Below are positions 43,779 through 58,454 of a stretch of DNA of 64,000 bases, piece after piece; positions within the stretch are counted from its first letter, which is position 1; each line of letters opens with the position of its first letter. The DNA lies in NCBI RefSeq assembly GCF_041146395.1, contig NC_091006.1, forward strand, positions 2,610,001 through 2,674,000, in the 5' to 3' direction. The position numbers and the translations under genes are program-made. This DNA comes from Eulemur rufifrons. Lineage: Eukaryota; Chordata; Mammalia; Primates; Lemuridae. The notes under the pieces are model-generated. The model ran no database searches. It saw nothing but the letters and a program-made list of their open reading frames with translations, and had not been told where the DNA came from.

Positions 43779-45559
43779 ATGACCTCTAAGTGTTCAAATG
43801 AAAGGATGAGTCACACATCTCTCACTTTAAATCAAAAGCTAGAAATGAGTAAGCATAGTGAGGAAGGCATGTCAAAAGCCAAGATAGGCTGAAAGCCAGG
43901 CATCTGGTGCCAAAGTTAGCCAAGTTGTGAATGCAAAGGAAAAGTTCTTAAAAAAATTAAAAGTGCCACTCCAGGGAACACATGAATAATAAGAAAACAA
44001 AACGGCCTTATTGATGACATGGAGAAAGTCTGAGTGGTCTAGATAGAGGATCAAACCAGCTATAACATTCCCTTAAGCCAAAGCCTAATCCAGAGCAAGG
44101 CCCTAACTCTCTCCAATTCTGTGAAGGCTGAGAGAGGTGAGGAAGCTACAGAAGAAAAGTCTAAAGGTAGCAGAGGTTGGTTCATGAGTTTAAGGAAAAA
44201 CGTCATCCCCATAACATACAAGTACAAGGTGAAGCAGCAGGTGCTGATGGAGAAGCTGCAGCAAGTTACCCAGAAGATCTAGCTAAGACCATCGATGAAG
44301 GTAGCTACACTAAACATCGAGATTTGTCTAGATTTTCAGTGTAGACAAAACAGCCTTCTATTGGAAGAAGATGACATCTAGGACTTTCACAGCTAGAGAA
44401 GTCAATGCCTGGCTTTAAAGCTTCAAAAGACAGGCTGACTCTCTTGTTAGGGGCTAATACAGCTGATGACTTTCAGTTGAAGCCAGTGCTCATTTCCCAT
44501 TCTGAAAATCCTAGGGCCTTTAAGAATTATGCTAAATCTATTCTGCCTCTGCTCTAGAAATGAAACAACAAAGCCTGAATGACAGTACATCTGTTTCCAG
44601 CATGGTTTACTAAATATTTGAAGCCCACTGTTGAGACCTACTGCTCAGAAAAAAAAAAAAAACTCCTTCCAAATATTACTGCTCATTGTCAATCCACCTG
44701 GTCATCCAAGAGCTCTGATGGAGACGTACAAGGAGATTAATATTGTTTTCATGCCTGCTAACACAGTATCCATTCTGCAGCCCATGGATTAAGGAGTAAT
44801 TTTGACTTTCAAGTCTTATTATTTAAGAAATACATTTCATAAGACATAAATATTGATTCCTGCCATAGACAGTGATTTGTCTGATGGATCTGGGCAAAGT
44901 AAATTGAAAACCTTCTGGAAAGGATTCACCATTCTAGATACCATTAAGAATGTTCATGATTCATGGAAGGAGGTCAAAAATATCAACAGGAGTTTGGAAG
45001 AAGTTTATTCCAACTCTCATGGATGACTCTGAGGGGTTTAAGACTTTAGTGGAGGAAGTAACTGCAGATGTGGTGGAAATAGCAAGAGAACTAGAATTAA
45101 AAGTGGAGCCTAATGATGGGACCGAATTGCTGCCTTCTCATGATAAAACTTGAATTGATGAGAAGTTGCTTCTTATGAGTGGGCTAAGAAAGTATTTTCT
45201 TGAGATGAATCCACTCCTGGTGAAGATGCCGTGAACATTGTTGAAAGGACAACAAAGGATTTAGACTTTTATTACTTAAACTTAGTTGATAAAGTAGTGG
45301 CAGGGTGTGAGAGGATTGACTCCAATTTTGAAAGTTCTACTGTGGGTAAAAAGCTATCAAACAGCATTACATACTACAGAAAAATTTTTCATATAGAGCC
45401 AATCAATGTGTAAAACTTCATTGATATTTTAAGAAATTGCCACGGCCACCCCAACCTTCAGCAACCACCACCCTGATCAGTCAGCAGCCATCAACATCAA
45501 GGCAGGACCCTCTACCAGCCAAAAGATTAGCATTCACTGAAGCCTCAGGTGATCATTAA
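43779..45559 (+). pseudogene. Tigger1 transposase pseudogene (CENP-B/TIGD-like)
   Basis: ATG at 43779 starts 'MTSKCSNERMSHTSLTLNQK', the CENP-B-type helix-turn-helix N-terminus. The reading frame hits TGA at 43890-43892, where the family has a codon whose CpG has decayed. Further frameshifts follow (44950-45153 and 45231-45413 are residual open pieces, e.g. 'EVTADVVEIARELELKVEP'). The family stop corresponds to 45557-45559, giving 1781 bases, comparable to a 590-residue transposase. The DDE motif written DNAPGHP in the family reads V-N-P-P-G-H-P here (altered codon 44688-44690), so a catalytic Asp is lost as well. Confidence 0.9.
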
Positions 45560-45570
45560 CATTTTTCAGC

Positions 45571-45909
45571 AATTTTTTTTTTTTTTTTTTGAGACAGAGT
45601 CTCATTCTGTTGCCTGGGCTAGAGTGCTGTGGCGTCAGCCCAGCTCACAGCAACCTCAAACTCCTAGGCTCAAGAAATCCTTCTGCCTCAGCCTCCCGAG
45701 TAGCTGGTACTACAGGCATGTGCCACCATGCCCAGCTAATTTTTTCTATATATATTTTTTAGCTGTCCAAATCATTTCTTTCTATTTTTTGGTAGAGATG
45801 GGGTCTCGCTCTTGCTCAAGCTGGTCTCAAACTCCTGACCTCAAGCGATCCTCCTGCCTCGGCCTCCCAGAGTGTTAGGATTACAGCTGTGAGCTACTGC
45901 ACCTGGCCT
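45571..45909 (-). repeat. Dimeric Alu, strepsirrhine type, nested in Tigger1
   Basis: Antisense: poly(T), 'gagacagagtctcattctgt', 'tagagtgctgtggcgtcagc', 'cagcaacctcaaactcctag', a long linker with 'agctgtccaaatcatttctt', 'gagatggggtctcgctcttg', 'cctgacctcaagcgatcctc' and 'gtgagctactgcacctggcc'. The linker form is the one I associate with lemur Alus. Flanks 'tttttcagcaat' and 'tttaagcaat' look like a short decayed target duplication. It interrupts the Tigger1 3' UTR. Confidence 0.93.
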
Positions 45910-46110
45910 TTAAGCAATATTTTTAAATTAAGTCATATCCATTGTTTTCAGACATAATGCTGTTACACACTTAATGGACTACAGCATAGTGTAAACATAA
46001 CTCTTATATGCACTAGGAAACCCAGAATTCAATGAGACTTGCTTTATCGTGACATTTGCTTTATTGCAAGTGATCTGGGACTGACCCTGCAGTATCCCTG
46101 AGTTTGCCTG

Positions 46111-47750
46111 TACATGCTTCTAATCATCACAGACTACAGGGGTGGGGCAGAATTGTGTGCAACTGATGCACCGGGGTTGAGGGAAAGCCAAATGGAATTA
46201 CAGAACTGTGTTCACAGAAGTGTGAGCCCTAGTTACTCCAAGCTCAGCGTGGAAGAGGGGAGCATGTGCCCTAAAATTCTGACCTGGGATATATAACACG
46301 TCCATGCTTTCTTTTGTCTTCTCCACTGAATCACCTCTCAGTCCACATGGAGTCCACGCAGGTGGACAACTAGAATCATCTCTCTCTGTTCTCCCTCCCT
46401 GTTCTCTCCCCCAGCTCCCCCGGGCTCCTTCTATCCCTGTGCTCTCCTTCTGGATCTGTGCCCCATGCTGGAGGGACAGGGACAGGTCTTTCAGTTCCTG
46501 CATTACTTTGAGATTTTCAGGCACCCGCAGGAGCACAAGGCTCCCAGGGCTCAGCTTGGCTTTACAAGGGGACAAATGAACCATTTCATTTCCCAAATAG
46601 CCTTCCAGGAACACTCCCATACAGGGCCATAAAAGAAGGTTTAGAACCAAGAACTTTTAGAGGGGTTTTTATGTCTGTGAGTGTCTATTGAGTTTTACAC
46701 TCCTTCAGGGTCTCTGTAGGCTGTGGGAAGAATGAGGAAAAGGCCTTTCATTAAATGCAGGAAGGAAGGAATGACCAGAAATGAGGTGGACTCTTCGCCC
46801 TCTGGTTTTAGGTTAATTCTTAGGAGTTTTAAAACTCCTATGCAGCCACAGAAGAGCAGGCAGCAGAATGAAGGGCAGCACCCTCTAGCGGTTGAGGACG
46901 AGTCGAGGCCCAGCTGGAGGCCCAGCTGCAGGTCTGGGCAGAAGCCTGAAGCCCCCTGGCCCCAGCCCAGACCTCCTGAGGGCCACAAGGGGCAGGAATG
47001 ATGAGTGGCAGCTGACCCTCCAGACAGGGTGGCCCAGGTACCCACATGCACGTGTGGGCAGGCACACCACACAGGCACGTGCACACACACCCAGAGGCAC
47101 GCTTGCAGTCAGCCCCAGAGGAGCAGGGTCACCCACAGGGACCCAGGAAGCCCAGGATCCTGCCTTGCTTAGACCACCTCCTGCCCAGTCTCCAGGCCCA
47201 TGGCTGATTCCACCAGTGGGCTCTGCTTTTCTCTCCTCACCTCCACTCTCTCCCCACTCGCATACTGACAAGGTGCCACTTGCAGAAAAAGTGCTCGAGG
47301 GGAGGTGCCATTGCTCCTGGCCCCTCTGGGCACCACCCCACCAAGCACATCCAAGGACAGTGTGGGACCAGCCCTCCTAAAAGACAGGTCGCTGGGGCTG
47401 ATGCTGGAGGGCAGGTGAGGGGCTTGAGAGAGGAGGGCGGGCTGTTGGGAACCCAGCTCATGCCTCCTTCCCCACCAGCTCACAGCCGGCACACCTGGGG
47501 GCTCTGGAGTGGAGTTGCAGCCAGCTACACAATGTGCTCGGAGGACCCCAGGACTGCCCCCATGTCCCCACCTGCCTCAGAACCTCTGCTCTGCTGCCAT
47601 CTGTGTGTCAAAACCACACTGTGGGCTCCAAGGCCCCAGGTATAGAAGCAAGGCAAGGCCTGAGGAAGCAGAGCCCAGTGGAGGCGTCGCCCTAGGCCTG
47701 CAGGACACAGAGGCAGCACCTGTCAGAGCAAAGTGGAGCCGCATGTTCTT
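46111..47750. other. Unique, GC-rich sequence, nothing recognised
   Basis: Overlapping chance frames up to 162 codons on both strands (46892-47380 plus, 46198-46650 minus). No exon-intron structure or known domain. A CA-rich patch lies at 47075-47100. Confidence 0.45.
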
Positions 47751-47754
47751 GGGA

Positions 47755-47905
47755 ACACAGGCCTGAGAGCTCTGACTCCAGCTCCTTCGTACTGCTTACT
47801 AAATCTAAGCCTCAGTTTCCTCATCTGTACAATGGGAGATGAGCACAGCACTTGCTTCCCAGGCTGTCGTGAGAGTAAGCCGTGCACTGCGAGGCAAGGG
47901 CTGCA
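47755..47905 (+). repeat. MIR fragment
   Basis: 'agctctgactccagctcctt', 'aagcctcagtttcctcatct' then 'gtacaatgggagatgagcac', and 'gctgtcgtgagagtaagcc' follow MIR closely. Confidence 0.82.
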
Positions 47906-50153
<2,248 letters not shown>

Positions 50154-50169
50154 CAAATAACCAAAGGCC

Positions 50170-52235
50170 GTGTCTTACTTCTGGTCTCCTCAGGAGCCAA
50201 GCCCAGGTAGTTCTGGAACAGGCACCCACAAATGCCTGTGGAATGAACACTGAGATGGCAGAGTGGCAGGACCCGCCCAAGGAGAAGTTGAAATGTCCAA
50301 AGGATCACGCGGTGGGGGGATATTCATTCTGGAGAAAGAGGCATCGTCCCAAGGGCTGAGGCCCATACTCCCACCCCGCTGACAAAAGGCACCTCTGAAA
50401 GTCCACCCAATGACTAAAGCCTCCCTTGCTATTAGGCATTTGAGACACGTTCCAAATGCTGCAACAGGGAAAGGGGCTGCTACTACCCAGAGCTGCTGTT
50501 TTGCATTTCATCTGAAGCTGTGTCTACTTTTAAAAACATACACAACCATAAAGTAGAATATCTAAACACTTCCAGACCCCTTCCCTGGGAGCGGCGTGCT
50601 GAGCATCCTAACCACGTGGAGGGGCTGAGTCCTGGACACGAGGAAGCAGAGGCAGCCCCCTCCTCAGGGAAGCCAGGCAGGGAGGACATTAGCATTCTCC
50701 CTCCTGCCTCTCGTATCTTCTACACTGTTAAAACAAAGGTGGATTTGCAGCATCCTTGAGTCAACAATTTGCCAAATTTCACATGACAGACCAGCAAGGG
50801 AGAAGATGAGTCTAATATGGCCATGGATATTGGTTATCCTCCCATGGGGGCAGGCAGGTGGTTAAGGGTTATCCATTTGTTTAATCATCAAAAGCCCAAT
50901 GAGCCTCCCAGGCATTGCTGAGAAAGACCCTCTCCTCCCGGGCCCCTTGGAGCATTCTACACATTGTCCCTCTGCTCCGTGTCAGAAATTTTTCTCTTTG
51001 TTCCCTTAGCTCACTTTAACTCAAGTGTGGCGTTTTTAATTCTGTCTGTGGCATGATTTTGAAATTAAGCAGTTGGTGTGCTGACAGCTGGTGTTACAAC
51101 TGGCCTATTCCTTTCCGCCCCCACAAAGAGCCAACTTGGTGGGTGCACAGCCTTGGAGGAGCTCACGCACGTTCCACATACCCATCTCTGCCACAGGGGG
51201 TAGGGGCTGGGGGTGACGTGGAGCTGAGAAGGGAACCGCCCCTCCCAGCCCTGCGTACATCCTGGGATGGGACAGGAAGTGCTCAGGAAACATGATGTTC
51301 CACCTTCCAAAACACCTTTCTGGGACACGGTCCAGGTCCAAAACATCCATCAGGACACCATGCACCTTGCAGATCAGGTCACAGGCTCTGGCTAAGTACC
51401 AGCGCCACTGCAGTACACGTGGGTTCCATGGGTGTTACAAATGAGAATTCTGAGCACATGGTCTGCTTTGAAAGCCCCATTTTCCTTATTCTTTTCTCTT
51501 GTCCTTTTGTCTCACCATAGCCCTAAGACTGCCATTGGCCTGGCAAACCTAGATGGTTGAGGGCACTTGGCTTACCAGGGAATGTGCATTCTAGAATTTT
51601 GCTTAGTCCAGGGTGCCCAGAAATAATCCCTAACACAAAAGCAAATTTGGGAAGGCAACCCCACAAAGACCTGGCTTTACAGCATATGGAAACAACCACA
51701 TGCACTTCCAAGCCACATCCATGCCAGGTGGCCAGCCACAGCCAGCCACGCTCTCCCACTCCCCTGCCCCACCCCCAATCCCATCATTACATTCCCCCAT
51801 GTGCAAAGCCTGCTAGCTTTAGACAGAAAAGAATAGAAGTTGTCCAATCCTTGACGCATACGCCCATTGCATCTCATGCTTCCGGCAATCCTTGGCTTTG
51901 TTTAACTTATCATATCTGATGGTGCCATAGTTGTTTTTTCTTCTCCTTGACACATTTGTATTGAAATCTCCCTCATATTTTAGCCTATGTTTGAGACTAA
52001 GCATGTGTTGTACATCCTAGATGTAAAGTGCAAGTTTTGAAAACGATATTTTAAAGTAAGGAGTATTCTAGACCTCAGGGTCTGTAAATAAGTCAACAAC
52101 CAGTCTAAGTATCTAACTTCTTATTCACATGAAAGCAGAGCTGAGATTTCTGTATAACAAAGAATATGACATTATTTTTTACAAGGTTCAATAAAATTGT
52201 TCACAAGGCCCTTTAACCAATGAAACTTTTCTTTA
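50170..52235. other. Unique sequence, nothing recognised
   Basis: About 2 kb without a recognised family. Frames up to 120 codons (51557-51919 plus) have no support. Confidence 0.4.
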
Positions 52236-52239
52236 GCTC

Positions 52240-52655
52240 CACTGCTCTCAGGACAATGCCCCGACTCCCACCAAAGCCTACGAAACTGGCCTGTGTCATC
52301 TGGGCCCCCCACCAGCCGTGTCTGCCCACACCTCCCCTCCCCACTCCATGGGGGGCCTTGTGCCCACTCCTCTTTGTGCATTTGGCCAACTTTTCCTCAT
52401 TCTTCTCATTCTACATCAATGATGCTCCTTTGGGGAAGCAGGCCTTTCCAGACTCTGTTACACCCCCTAAGAACTCCTGCTTTTTTCCTTGAGAGCACTA
52501 TTCACCCCTGCAATTATATAATTACGGTGAAACTACATTTTTGCTATCTGTCTAACTTCATATGGGCAAGAACCTTCTTCTAACCGTGGTATCTTCCACC
52601 CTAAACAAGTCCCTGGTACTTAGTAGATCCTCAAGAAATACATATTTTAATGGCA
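52240..52655 (+). repeat. L2 LINE 3'-end
   Basis: 'ccacaaagcctac'-like opening, 'ttctacatcaatgatgctcc', 'ggcctttccagactctgtta', 'gctatctgtctaacttcata', 'gggcaagaaccttcttctaa' and 'ccctggtacttagtagatcc' with 'tcaagaaatacatatttt' match the L2 3' UTR order. Confidence 0.7.
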
Positions 52656-52684
52656 CATTGGCCCTCATTACTAAGTCATGCACA

Positions 52685-53640
52685 CAGGTTTTTAAAAGTA
52701 AAGTGGATGAAATTAAGAATTTGTACCTCATCAAAAGTAAAAACTTTTGTTCTGCAAAAAGCCTATGAAGAAGATTAAAAGATAAGCTACAGATTAGGAG
52801 AAAAGAGTTGCAAGCTACATATCTGACAAAGGACTACTATCAGAATACATAAAGAACCCTCAAAACTCAATGGTTAAAAGAAAACAAGCCAATTAGAAAA
52901 TGAGCCAAAAAACACAAACAGACATGTCATTGACAAGGATCTACAGATGGCAGACAATCGCAGTGAAAATACAGCAGACTTGGCAATAGGCTTTGAAGAG
53001 TCCATACCTTCATGTCCAGAGATTCTATTTCTACAGATTTCTCCAAAGGGAACAGAAACGGGCAAAACGATTTCGGGATCCAGAGTGTCAATTGCAACAT
53101 CATTTACTTACAATATCGAACCCTCCAAATCCCCAACTATGAGGCATAAGTTGAGCGAATTATCCAAAAGTACCTAGAATTTAAACTCTCCAGGGCAAGG
53201 GTTGTTGTTTGGGTACCAGTGTGTCCCAAATACCTAGAATGAGCACCAGTAAATATTATCGGATTGATTCTAACTGAATAATGAAACACCCAGCACCACA
53301 GAAAACCGTGACACAGGAAAATGTTCACAATACAGGAAATGGGGAAAAAAAAAAAAAGGAACAGATTGTAAGAGTATACATACGTGGGAACCACAGTTTT
53401 GTTTGAAGGAAAAGAAATCTTGTGTATCTTTGCTTATTAAAAGATTACAGCAAAATAAACAACAACATTAGCAATGGCTCTCGCTGGTAAACGGGATCTT
53501 ATCGGCAATTTTTCTTTTCCTTCCTTTTCCTTCCTTAATTTCCTGTGTATGTGTGTGTGTTATATAGAGTATTCCAAATTTTCTACAAAGAACATTTATT
53601 CCTTTTTCAAACAGAAAATAAGACAGCAGTGTTTTTAGTC
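52685..53640 (+). repeat. Old L1M fragments, plus strand
   Basis: 52700-52960 has 'aagaatttgtacctcatcaa', 'aaaaacttttgttctgcaaa', 'aaagaaccctcaaaactcaa' and 'caattagaaaatgagccaaa', the L1 ORF2 C-terminal order. 53280-53640 ('gcaatggctctcgctggtaa', 'attccaaattttctacaaag') fits an old L1 3' UTR. The middle is diverged and may include unrelated sequence. Confidence 0.7.
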
Positions 53641-53854
53641 ATTTGTAATCCAGGCTGAGTTATGATGACTTCTGAAGCAGCACTGGAGTTCCGGGGGTAG
53701 ACGCCCTGCCCTCCGGCACCAGCACTGCAGCAATCTTTAGAGTCCCAGACTACAGTCATTTGCAGGGCACCTTAGAATCTCTCACATAAACCAGTACCAC
53801 TTGTACTCTTGTTTACTGAATCTTTTTATTTATATTTATTTATTTTTTATTTAT

Positions 53855-54145
53855 TTTTTTTTTTGAGACAGGGTCTCACTCCGTTGCCCTAAGTAGAGTG
53901 CAGTGTTGTCATCGTAGCTCACAGCAACCTCAAACTCCTGGGCTCAAGCGATTCTCCTGCCTCAGCCTCCTGAGTCTCTGGGACAACAGGCACACGCCAC
54001 CATGCTTGGCTAATTTTTATATTTTTAGTAGAAACTGGATCTTGCTCTTGCTCAGGCTGGTCTCGAACTCCTGAGCCCAAGCGATCCTCCCACCTTGGCC
54101 CATAGAGTGCTAGGATTACAGGCGTGAGCCACTGTGCCCAGCCAA
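53855..54145 (-). repeat. Dimeric Alu, strepsirrhine type, antisense
   Basis: Poly(T) at 53855-53864, 'gagacagggtctcactccgt', 'cagcaacctcaaactcctgg', 'atatttttagtagaaactgg', 'atcttgctcttgctcaggct' and 'ggcgtgagccactgtgccca'. Moderate divergence. An ATTT-rich stretch at 53827-53855 precedes it. Confidence 0.93.
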
Positions 54146-54880
54146 GAATATTTTTGTTTAAAAGTGTTCTTTTTTATATTTAAAGAAATTTATTTAGAAG
54201 GAATCTTTATCACAGCCATAAAGGGAAATCAGTATCACTTGTCACAAATAAAACAAAACTATACAATAAATTCCATTATTAAAAAGTGGCATTATTTAGC
54301 TCTAGCTGAATACTGTCACCTGCAGAAGGTTCTGAGTCCGAGGCTTGCTCACCACCCTTTTGTAATGAAGGAAGGTTAGCAAATGTAAGAGAGGCAGGTG
54401 TTAAAAGATGTGTTTGCACCAAATAAGCCTTTCTTCTGACATAAGCAGAAGGCTTGAAAGTGTATTGAAGGAGGAATGACATTTGATTCAATGTCATTTA
54501 CTGCCACCTCCCTGTAGCACCCATCCACAAGCACTTTCAGGCCACCAGCAGTATGCACCCCATGCTCCAGAACTCACTGGGCTTCACAGATGATCCTAAA
54601 CAAAGCCCTGGAGTGGACCAGTCTCTGCTACCCCTTTGGGCTCCAAGCCCACCCTCCCCACATGTGGAACAGCACAGAGGAGGGCAGTGGGAGGCCCAGA
54701 GACTGAAGAGGGACACTGACCTGTAGCAGGCCCTGGGTCTTGTCCCACCCCAGGGAGGAGTCATTTGTAGGGGAAGTGGTGAACTCTTACCTCTCTCTAG
54801 CCTGGTAAGGCTGTGATATGTACTTTTCTGGGACGCTGGACAGGAAGAACTGGGGTGAATGATTTGCAGTCACGTTTGCT
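54146..54880. other. Unique sequence, nothing recognised
   Basis: AT-rich then GC-moderate. No repeat family or exon recognised. Confidence 0.45.
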
Positions 54881-54884
54881 AGTT

Positions 54885-55175
54885 ACAGGACTAGGAAAAA
54901 TGATCCTTTTCTTCCTAGAGCATTATCAAGCGAACTGCACCAGCTCCATTAGCATTGGAAGCATCCATATGAAATTACGGAACTTACGATGGCTTTGTCT
55001 GGGAAACTGTTCATTTCTGATTGGAAGTTCTATTACACATGAATTTAATTCTAAACAGTGTTACCAACAGATCCAAATGATTTACATTTTAAGCAATCTT
55101 CTTTCATTATCTCATACCTTGTCAGGTAGCAAAAGATGGATTTTTATGGCTTCTAGGATGAGAAATGATTAATGC
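54885..55175. promoter_or_regulatory. Candidate conserved noncoding element
   Basis: 'gagcattatcaagcgaactg', 'atgaaattacggaacttacg' and 'cacatgaatttaattctaaa' lie in repeat-free sequence with preserved CpGs. A 119-codon plus frame at 54813-55172 spans it, and a weak coding origin cannot be excluded, but no product is recognisable. Confidence 0.3.
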
Positions 55176-55377
55176 TCCTAAATGGGAGTCTTCCCCTACT
55201 CCAGCCGTTCTAGCATGGGGTCCCATTCCTCAGTCCTGCTTCAGTGGGCATGTTTGAGAGCTGACATCAAAGAAGAGCATGAGGAAAGAACATTCCAAAC
55301 TTTTCTGAAATCGGATCCAAATCGTTTTTGGTTAGGGCATTTCATACCATTTGGGACCTAACATTCTCTTTCATCCA

Positions 55378-55424
55378 AGGAGAGGGAGAGAGAGAAAAAA
55401 AAAGAGAGAGAGAAAGAGAGAGGC
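55378..55424. repeat. (GA)n/A-rich purine tract
   Basis: 'ggagagggagagagagaaaa' continuing as 'agagagagagaaagagagag': homopurine run of about 45 bases. Confidence 0.92.
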
Positions 55425-56955
55425 TGTCCACTAGGGATGCCAAAAACTGTTAGAAACGTTTGAAAATGTGTTAAGAGAAACAATCTGGTTTTAACCTTCC
55501 AGGATGGGGGGAGGGGAGGAGGGACTGATCCCCAGACAGAAGGGAATCTGGAATTTTGTGTCCCCTTGGTGCTGCTAAAAGAGTCTCAAAGGTGGGGGTA
55601 GATGAGGCAAGCTAGGGCTCGCGTTTGATTTGCATTTGCGTTTGGGTTCATTCTTTCCAGGCGGTACCTACACAACCAGCCCAGAAATACCATGAAGCTA
55701 AGGTTGTTGGAAGAACTGTTAAGAGATACTTTTCTGGAAACTTCTGTTCAAGCCCCAGAATCAGAAGACAGTCTTTCAGAGGCAGATTCTCTTCTCCAGT
55801 TTCCTCTAGTTAATTCTTTCTCCACCTTAGGTCAAGAAAGGGCCTCGGTCTGAGAATGAGGGCTTGAGTGAGCCCTGGGAGGTGAATGACTGGGTTAGAG
55901 GCTGAATCACTGAGAGGAAAACGCAGAATGAGTGATGCCTGAGGCTTCAACTTTATACTCAAATCATAGCACACATTCCCAACCCCAAAGTTTAAAAAGG
56001 AAACAAAATAAAATGCAAGAAACTCAACTGCTTTGATTTTTGAAGTTTAGAAAATATGCAAAAATAGCTTCAGAAAAATCATCTTTGCAGCATCAGGAAT
56101 CCTGCTGTCCTCTGGGACTTTGTGGCTTCGGCAGCCTTGGAAGCATGGCCCCAAAATAGCCAACAGCAAGTGGAGGAACCAGAAAGCAAATTCAGCTGCA
56201 GAATATGAGCTGCCTCCACTGGAAGGGGAGTCATGTCCTTGACACAGGGCGCACACTTACCCTGAGCCTCTAGAACACTTCTCCCTCCCCTACAGTCCAT
56301 GGTATCTTTAGAATCAAGGCTACAAACTGCAGGAATAGCAAGTAATTCAATTAACTCTATAGTCTGTGATGAAAAAAGGGCCATTTTGCTAGCTCTAGTG
56401 GAGCACTAGTTTAACCCTGGTGCTCAGGAAATTCCCAGGCCAGACAGCATATTAAACCAGCTCTTCAACTTAAGAACAATTACTGTCATTTATCAGCCTG
56501 AATAGCAATAATGCACCAATCGACAGCTTTCAGGAGGCAAAAAGCTAGCTAGGTGTAATGATATGCAAAGCCACAGCACTCTACATTTCGAACTGTCTCC
56601 ATCCCATCAATACATCTCCTACTACCTACAATTTATCAATACAAATGTGGTGCCCAATGAAGGCAAGACCAAGAAGATAAATATGAAGGGGGTAAGGGGA
56701 AAAAAAAAGGCTCAGGAATGTTTGAATTTTAAAATGATGAAGTACAGATCACATTCTTAAAGCATTTTACATGCAATGACCGGATCACATCAAGTTCTCT
56801 TCTGAAAGAGAAAACAGAATGAGGGGATTTTTTTTCTATCCCAAGGTTGCAGACAGATGCAGTTCTTATTTCTTTTCCCTTCCCCAGATCATGTCTTTAG
56901 CAGAAGCATGTGACCATTTAGGGCTCTACTAAAAGTAATACAGATAATGTTAACC
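55425..56955. other. Unique sequence, nothing recognised
   Basis: Contains a G-rich tract at 55504-55523. No repeat family or exon recognised; frames up to 101 codons are unsupported. Confidence 0.4.
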
Positions 56956-56964
56956 ATAGTGATG

Positions 56965-57185
56965 GATTTTTGTAGAGCATTTTTCCTAATTACTTTCACA
57001 TCTATTATTTTATGTTAATTTTATAATATCTGTCAGAGGTAAGAAGATAAATATTATTATACCCATTTTGAAAGAAGGGGAAACTGAGGCATGCTGTGAT
57101 TAAGACAGCCTCAATCACATCAGGTGGACACTGGCAGAGCAAGGGCTAGAACTTGGGTGTGGACTCCCAGCCTGTCCCCCAAAGT
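56965..57185 (+). repeat. MIR SINE
   Basis: 'ctaattactttcacatctat', 'ttattatacccattttgaaa', 'gaaggggaaactgaggcatg' and 'cagagcaagggctagaactt' with 'gggtgtggactcccag' follow the MIR body. Confidence 0.82.
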
Positions 57186-58340
57186 CACAGCACACTCAGG
57201 GGAAAAACAGAGGCTGCCCAGAAGTGGCCAGGAAGAAATTCAGTCCCCAAACAGCACAGGTACAGGTGGGAGTAGGAGCTGTGCCGGTGGGGCAGATGCA
57301 GCAGGGACAGAGTTTCACATTTCAAAATCAGATGAATGAAATTTCAAGTCTGCGGCACACACAGACTGAGCCCCTCCTGCGTGCAGGCGCTGGGGGAGGT
57401 GAAGACAACTCCAGCCCAGACCCAGGCCCTGCTTGTGGTCCTACCCCCCACACACACTGACATTTTGCTGAGCAGCATCATTTAGCCTGATGGAATAAAC
57501 TCACTTTGTGTTGAGGGTATCCAAGGTAGAAAACACTCCTACAAAGGCAACGGTGGTAGGGGTGCCACAGGAGCTCTAGGTGCAAGTTAGGCAAGCGAGC
57601 ATCTCCCAGCCCGGTGCCACAGGGAGTTCTGTGGATCATTTACCACTATAGCCATTTTCATTCTTCACCTTCCAACTATTTCCGCAGACCCAGTCAGGCC
57701 TTTGCAGTAGTTCCATCACAGGTACTCATCATCTCAGCCCTAGAATTTTGCAAAGCCCTCTAATTCTGGCATGCAAACTCATGCCCTCCCTATAGGTAAT
57801 ATTTTTAACCAATGTAAAAAGGAAAATAGTGGTTGGTGGCAAAAACTTAAGGGATTTATTTGCTTATAAATTTCTTTGAAGGATTAGGGTTTTTAAAAAT
57901 TCTGCTCACTTTTATTTCTTAATGTAATATCTACCTAATTTAAAATCACATTCACAAAAATAAAATGATCATATCTTATCAAAGCACTGAGATAACCATT
58001 TGGTGAAATGATATCCTATGTCTTAATTTTTAAATGGGTGGAGGAAAGCCCTGAACAGATTCTTATTTTCTGACATCAAATAAGAACATGGGTACATTTC
58101 CCTCCCTTTATAAGAAATTACACCTTGCTCTTACTATTAAATTAGAATATCCTCTCCTCTGCTCTGAAATTTGGCTGCTTTACAATAAATACATAAATCA
58201 AAGAGACACGGGATCCAGGCGCCAATTGGCAGACGGCACTATGAAATAAGCACCGGGACACAGGCGTTCGGAAGTGTTACAACCTGTTCCAATCTGCTCC
58301 CTGTTCTCCTCCATAACAAAAGAGGAAGAGAGTCCAAACC
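57186..58340. other. Unique sequence, nothing recognised
   Basis: No family recognised. 57780-58190 is AT-rich. CA-rich at 57446-57459. Confidence 0.4.
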
Positions 58341-58344
58341 CTCC

Positions 58345-58372
58345 TACACACACACACACACACACACATACA
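58345..58372. repeat. (CA)n microsatellite
   Basis: About twelve CA units at 58347-58368. It lies inside a 137-codon minus frame, where it encodes an alternating Cys-Val run, an argument against that frame being a gene over its whole length. Confidence 0.92.
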
Positions 58373-58454
58373 AAGCAAAGTTTGGAAGGTTTAAGTAGAG
58401 CTAAAGCTGCTAAGAACAAGAGCCACCTGACTGCATAGGACACGGGTTTCTCAC

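Larger units (their letters stand above)
43381..46110 (+). mobile_element. Tigger1 DNA transposon, near full length
   Basis: Begins with the Tigger1 inverted repeat 'caggcatacctcgttttac' and ends with its mirror 'tgagtttgcctg', next to TA. After subtracting the nested Alu (about 340 bases) the length is about 2.39 kb, close to the 2.4-kb family size. Internal landmarks include 'catataagacagcaaatata' near the 5' end and 'cattactgctcattgtcaat'-type DDE region. It is a pogo-superfamily cut-and-paste element, ancient and inactive. Family recognition is from memory but the match is extensive. Confidence 0.95.

Noticed and set aside
45549..45878. 109-codon plus frame
   Set aside because: It is an antisense reading of the nested Alu.
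55504..55523. Canonical G-quadruplex in 'ggggggaggggaggaggg'
   Set aside because: Only three separate runs of three or more G are present, so the strict four-run motif is not met.
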